The position numbers were made by a program, and so were the translations under genes. From Absidia repens (lineage: Eukaryota > Mucoromycota > Mucoromycetes > Mucorales > Cunninghamellaceae), in contig MCGE01000007.1 in assembly GCA_002105175.1 (NCBI GenBank), positions 1,054,001-1,118,000 on the forward strand: DNA of 64,000 bases, written 5' to 3'. Positions 59,023-64,000 of this stretch are shown here, piece after piece. Every line of letters begins with the position of its first letter. Position 1 is the first letter of the stretch. The notes beneath the pieces were generated by a model, which did no database searches, was not told where the DNA came from, and was given only the letters and a program-made list of their open reading frames with translations.

Positions 59023-62000
59023 TTATGGCATAGTAGGCGATGGAGAACTAGTGGGCGGAACAAAATCGCGAGTGGGATTAGCTAGAGAAGGAAGAGGGTG
59101 GGACTCGCTGGTTGGCGAAGAAGCATCCAAGCTCCACATAGTGGTGCTGCCGGTCGTGGTATCGTTGGTTGTTCCTCGAAACGCAGATAGCCATCGTTTT
59201 GAAAAGTGCCGTTTAAGATTATTACTAGTACTACTAGTACTACTACTTTTATGGTGGCGATGACGATGATGACTATTACTGACATTCGTGGCGGTATTGC
59301 TAAGACTAGAATCATTGGAAGGTGGTGTAGGTGGTTGGGCCAAGAGTGGTGGTGGTGGGGATGTGTTTGGTGAGCCGTCGTCATATGTGGCTAATTTTTT
59401 TACTTCTTCTTTTTTGATGGCTTTATCCAGCGATTGGAATACTTCATCATTAATATAATAGGATTTAAATAGTAGTTCCATTAATTGTAACCGTTCTTCC
59501 ATTCGAGTCAGACGCCGCGTTTCTTCATTTTCACCCGTTGTCGTAGTAACAGCCGTAGCAGTCGTGGTGGTAGCAGTATTGGTGGGTGGAAAATAGGTAT
59601 CATCATCCTCATGCATAGGAGGAGGATGTGATAAATGTGGTGGGGGCTGTTTGGTGTCGAAATGTGAGAAGCGACGATGAACAGGATTGACAAGGGGGAC
59701 AGGCGAGTGATGGATGGATTCAATACGAGATGCTAATAAGCCTTGGGAAATGGACCAGCGCATCTGCCCCATTCCCCAACGATGGATTAGACCCATTGGG
59801 CTACGTGGACGATAACCAAACAAACATGCCTGGAGTCCAACAATCAATCCAAAAATACCCCCAATGATACCCATCGCATTAACAACGGTGAATGCACGCT
59901 GTTCACGCAATACCGTGACTTCATAATTGGCGGGGAAGACATGAAGTGAGCCCAATGGCTGAGGTTCGGTGGCATAGATGGTGGTGACTGTCTCGGATAC
60001 AGCCTTGCTTTCGATCTCAAAAGCCCGTTTATGCACAGATGCAATTCCTACATAATTCCAAAAATTGGTCGATTTGATTTCTTCCCGCTCGATGGTTGCG
60101 AAGCTGCTGGTGCTACCAACATTCGGGTTCAAATCGAATGAATTTTCTGTGCGTAAATTTTCTTCCTCGGCTGATTGGAACTGCGCATCCTCGCTGTCAC
60201 TGTACCATGAAAATGGTAAATCGTATGGGTCGTCAATGTGGTACACTGGTAAATTGGGATCGTGGTACTTGTTGTAGAACACCAAATGCAAATGTGACGC
60301 TGTAGATGGCAACCGATCTCCATAATAATAAAATTTCAGGTACGATCCATTGCTGATTATCCGATCATTCGTTCGTCCTAGTCGGAAAGAGGGTGGTGCT
60401 CGGAATAAATAACAATGCAGCGTCGTGCCATAATAATTCAAACCCGTTTCGACATTCTTCGAAATGTCAATCAGGTACTGCGAACAGGAATCACCAAAAT
60501 CAGTTGCACATTGGATATACGGAGATGTAACACTGTTATCACTTGTCCATCCATCAAAACAAAATCGAATATCTAACCAAAGAAAAAAAAAAACAGGGGG
60601 TTACTTTTTTTGGGAGATGATCGGAGTTTGAGTACGTGGCTTCTTTTTTTTTTTTTTACCAGGAACATCCACAGTGTAATCATTATTATGAACATAGTAT
60701 TTCTGATCAATGATAGGACTATTTCGTACTTGCAAAATTAACACACTCACTACCGTTAAAAAGACGGCTAAGAACATGATACGGAAGAGCAACCGACTCA
60801 TTTCTGCCCACATTGGTTCACCAGCCCTATATGTACACATACAATCAAACAGATGAGCACACAACCCCCCCTTTTTTTAAGAACAAACAAAAAAAAAAAT
60901 ACCTTGGATTCCATATATCATTCTTTACTTTTTTTGCAAAATCAACCACACGTCTTTGTAATTTCTTAACAACCAGACAGAGACCTACAAGAAGAATGGC
61001 ACCCACAAACGACCCCATCACCGCCATTCCTGCAATAAAGGCAATCTGACCAGCCATAGGCCTCAATGCATTCGGACTAGCAGGAAGCCATTTACCATCT
61101 GCCACATCAAACACATACATGCCATCGTAAATTGTATGGTAATTAATGCCTGTGTCCAAAAATAAAAAATAAAAAAAGGAGAGTTGAGTGGTAGATCTTC
61201 TTGAAAGTCCGCCTTTTTTTTTTTTTGGTTATACCAAATCCAATCATGACTTTTGTATCATTGACCAAGACCGCCGAGGCAAAAGACCGAGGAAAAGGTT
61301 GATAAGGCGATGGGGTGGGAACAAGCCATTCCCAATGGGTGGTGTCCAGGACAGCCGTCATGGCAGAAGGATCACCACCTGCTGAAATATACGTTTGGAA
61401 AGGTTGTGCTGCCCCATCTTGACCACCGCATATCATTAAACGATCATCTTTGGCTTGAATTTTTTTTTTTTTTTTTTTTTTTTTTTGGAAAAAAAAAATT
61501 AGTAAAAGTTAGCTACTTTTAAATCTTCTCCTCAACATTCTTAACGATTTATATCAAATTTACTTGTGATGGCACTATGGTATGCCCGGGGTTCAGGTAC
61601 CACCAATCCGGCAAGGCTTTGATTGGTCCATGCCTGTGACATAGTATTGTAAACTGTCGCGTGATCCAATGGGACTAATACTTTTGGCATCACTGGATTG
61701 GTGGTGTAGTTGCCGACACAATGATATCCGCCAAGAATCACTAACATCCCATTACTTTTCGGCATAAACAGAAGGAGAAAGAGGGAATGGAAAAGAGTTA
61801 GTTCAGTTTAGTTCCTTTTTTTTTTTTTTCTAAAAAAAAAAAAGGATACCTTAACATATTAGAGGAATGACCACAACGAGCTTGCCATGAATCAGAGGGC
61901 AAGGTCAAAGGATGCCATGTATTGGATTCAAAGGCATATCGCCAAAAATCATTGACGGAGCCAGTGATGTTCATTCCACCGAAAAGATAGGCTGATGTGG

Positions 62001-62535
62001 CATTGGCGTCTATAGTGGCAGTATGCCAATACCGTTCCAGCGGACCATTTGTATTATTATTTGGTAATGCTGGTTTTAAAGGAGTCCATGTTTTAAGTGA
62101 AATATCATATCGATAGTACCGTAAGGGCTCCAACGCAGGGGTGGATATCGATGTCGTATTTGTAGCTGAATTGGAACTGCTGCTATTATTGTTGTTATTG
62201 GGTAAGGTTAAATTGCTATTCATTTCAATGCCACGGTCAGCAATGGGAGGGTGATGCCCGCCAAACGCATAAAGGCAGTCATTTCGAGGATAATAAAGTA
62301 ATTGTGTATATATCAGGACAGGTGAAGCGGTAGGGTCGGTTTTCACTTGCGTCAAATATTTCGGTTCGACTGTCGATGGCATAGTCCAGAGTGCCTCCAT
62401 GTTCCAAGGTGACACTCCATAAAATCCACCGTACATGTAGATGGTGTCATTGACATTCGTGCTGGCCATACCATACATTGGACGATCCGTTGACCTCAAT
62501 TCCTGGCCAGCGGGGTTTGAAAGCAAATCGTTCAT
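59023..62535 (-). CDS. Kelch-repeat membrane protein with a large conserved C-terminal extension
   Basis: Six exons: 62535-61850, 61754-61564, 61453-61235, 61149-60903, 60826-60660, 60572-59023, giving 1019 aa. The N-terminal half has kelch-type blades (TIYMYGGFYG, LYAFGGHHP, AYLFGGMNITGSVNDFW, LVILGGYHCVGN, LMICGGQDGA, MIGFGINYHTIYDGMYVFD). A transmembrane helix follows (MAVMGSFVGAILLVGLCLVV), then a basic juxtamembrane stretch, WNPRAGEPMWAEM, a second helix (FRIMFLAVFLTVVSVLILQV), an extracytosolic-looking part with IRFCFDGW and several Cys, a third hydrophobic segment (NAMGIIGGIFGLIVGLQACL) and a Ser/Pro/Thr/His-rich tail. I read it as one gene because phases link the kelch exons to the C-terminal exons. 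The true start is unclear: no signal peptide precedes 62535 and a 5' exon may be missing. Function unknown. Confidence 0.75.
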
Positions 62536-63560
62536 TCCTTTTTTTTTGCCCAGGAAAAAAAGATAATAATTATTATATATACAAATAGGCTTGTGCAAAG
62601 GAGACAAGGGGGAGAGAGGGTGAAAAAAGAGACAAAGAAAGGTAAAAATAAAGAAAGTATGTATTTGTGTGTATGTGTATTAGTAAAAAGAAAATGATAA
62701 AGATATTAGGGCAAAAAAAAACAAACGATAATTCCCTCCTTGAAATCTTTATTTTTGTCAAAGGCTGTTATAGTGACTGTATCATGCATGATTACCGGTC
62801 TAAACAATAAAAAAGTTCAAGGAGAGGGACGCCAAGCGGGATGTCCTTCGGCAAAAAAATATATTTTTACAAAGGATCCCTCCTTTTTTTTATTTTTACT
62901 CCGTCTTCATTTTGAAGTATGGGTTGACATGCTATGCTAAAAAAGAGGATAATAATAGTGTAACTGTCGTACTTTTTAAATTTCACTTTGCCGAAGTACT
63001 GTAGAAGATTGTTCCATGTGAATTTCGAGGTTGACGCTATACAATTGATCGATGCAAAGGTCAACGATAATATAAAAAATAAATACAAAATCAAATTTCA
63101 TTGGAATTTCACATAACAAAAAAAAAAACTATTAGAGTATTTTTTTCTAATAGGAATTTGATATATGTTTGAATATGTTTGTCAAAATAAATTTATCACA
63201 CACTGTAAGCTGTCTGATGTTCTGAGGTCGTGGAAGTACCTCCAAACTATATATGGAAATCTGAAGATGCATCCTAATTTTTTTATGATAGATTTTGGTG
63301 CAAGGCCGAATTTGAGGCGAAATTGTTGGGATATACTCCAGTCAAATCCACGAATAGATGGCTAAAGAGTGCGGATGAATGGGCAAGTCGATTGGGCTTC
63401 AAAAGGCAATCTGCCCAGGTTGAAATAAAAAGTGACGTGGGTGACAGCGGGACTTAAACCCCAATTTTTTATTTTTTTTATTTTTATTTACTTTTCGCAC
63501 CTTCTTGGTTTTTATTTTATCACCACTCCTCTCCCCACTCTCTTCTATATTTATCATAAC
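62536..63560. other. Region between the kelch gene and NDUFA6
   Basis: A head-to-head promoter interval of about 1 kb. An unassigned 5' exon of the kelch gene may lie here. The only longer open stretches (minus 63094-62867 with a hydrophobic start, plus 63165-63365) have no recognisable motif. No other feature supported. Confidence 0.35.
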
Positions 63561-64000
63561 ATGGCTACTGTCTTTGGTGTCAGCAACTTTGCAGTGACTA
63601 CTGCTGCTTCAGCTAGCTCTAATGAAGCAAGAACTCGTACGATCTCTCTTTACCGAAAATTCCAAAAATCCGTAAGTGTTTGCTACGAAGGAATTCTTAT
63701 ATCAGTAGTGAAAGCCAGTCCCACCCCCCCACCCACCGCCAACATCACCATCGTTCTCACTTTCTCTATTGTATTTGCTATTGACTTGCTTTTTTTAGGT
63801 ACCTGAAATCATGAAGATCCACGAAATCAACATGCCAACATCTGCCGTCCGAGCCAAGATTCGGGAACAATTCGAACAACATCGCTATGTGGAAGATTTA
63901 CAAGTGCGCGATGTGTTGTTGGCTAAAGGACAAATGGAATATCAAGAAACTATGAATGTCTGGAAACAAAACAACCATATCATGAACTATTTTGCTAATG
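63561..64000 (+). CDS. NDUFA6: NADH:ubiquinone oxidoreductase LYR subunit NDUFA6/B14 (partial)
   Basis: This accessory subunit of mitochondrial complex I binds the acyl carrier protein through its LYR motif. Exon 1 is 63561-63671 and exon 2 starts at 63799 and runs off the window, so the 3' end is missing. Exon 1 gives MATVFGVSNFAVTTAASASS and then the SLYRKFQKS LYR motif. Exon 2 gives VPEIMKIHEINMPTSAVRAK, then REQFEQHRYVEDLQVRDVLL and AKGQMEYQETMNVWKQ, all closely matching fungal NDUFA6 (Neurospora 14.8 kDa subunit). The intron is GT-AG at a codon boundary. Complex I is absent in baker's and fission yeast, so this fits a non-yeast fungus. Confidence 0.9.

Noticed and set aside
63165..63420. 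Possible gene or transposon fragment upstream of NDUFA6
   Set aside because: Short open frames in two phases with no motif; may be decayed coding DNA but cannot be supported.

Overview
This window is nuclear DNA from a filamentous fungus, most likely an early-diverging one of the Mucoromycota/Mucorales type. The reasons are dense short GT-AG introns (mostly 50-100 nt, with ACTAAC-like branch sites), AT-rich intergenic DNA with long homopolymers, and a gene set that mixes fungal genes (CET1-type RNA triphosphatase, SIP5-like RING protein, CBS-PB1 protein) with genes lost from yeasts (SMG1 kinase, RAB2, complex I LYR subunit). The organism call is inference. No tRNA, rRNA, CRISPR array or bacterial-type operon was seen.

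Layout: PEX16 (-, 407-1945), SYS1 (-, 2296-3166), a 0.7 kb foldback inverted repeat (3241-3967), NUP188 (+, 4398-11221), a repeat-rich block (11.2-14.9 kb), RAB2 (+, 14898-16040), SMG1 (+, 16327-26049), a second repeat block (26.1-31.6 kb), SIP5-like RING protein (-, 31655-32984), CBS/PB1 protein (-, 33616-36354), a repeat (37.1-38.1 kb), CET1-type RNA triphosphatase (-, 39360-40624), RHO1 (-, 40962-42278), PEX3 (-, 42594-44710), a secreted multicopper oxidase (+, 45312-47191), a repeat-bearing gap, a peroxisome-targeted propionyl/acetyl-CoA synthetase (-, 49354-51948), an unrecognised gene (-, 52249-53296), an M20 amidohydrolase (-, 53537-55235), another repeat gap, GDT1/TMEM165 (-, 57325-58634), a large kelch membrane protein (-, 59023-62535), and the 5' part of an NDUFA6-like complex I gene (+, 63561-end). 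I built exon models by hand from splice sites, conserved protein motifs and frame. Every complete model closes in frame, except that NUP188, SMG1 and the oxidase each need one extra A.

How the genes relate: two core peroxisome membrane-biogenesis factors (PEX16, PEX3) and a PTS1-tagged acyl-CoA synthetase share the window. Golgi/endomembrane functions recur (SYS1, RAB2, GDT1). RNA metabolism is represented by SMG1 and the capping triphosphatase. RAB2 and SMG1 sit between two copies of a 2-2.5 kb composite repeat lying in opposite orientation.

The most striking observation is in RHO1. The lysine codon of its nucleotide-binding P-loop appears to be spread over four exons, two of which are single nucleotides (42137 and 42043), each flanked by good splice sites. 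RAB2 likewise carries its P-loop GVGK in an 11-nt exon, and the CBS gene has a 10-nt exon. Other items are stop-free introns of length 3n, adenine tracts just behind many 5' splice sites, two probable GC-AG introns, and three single-base frame breaks, one of them on a classical A_AAA_AAG slippery heptamer in SMG1.
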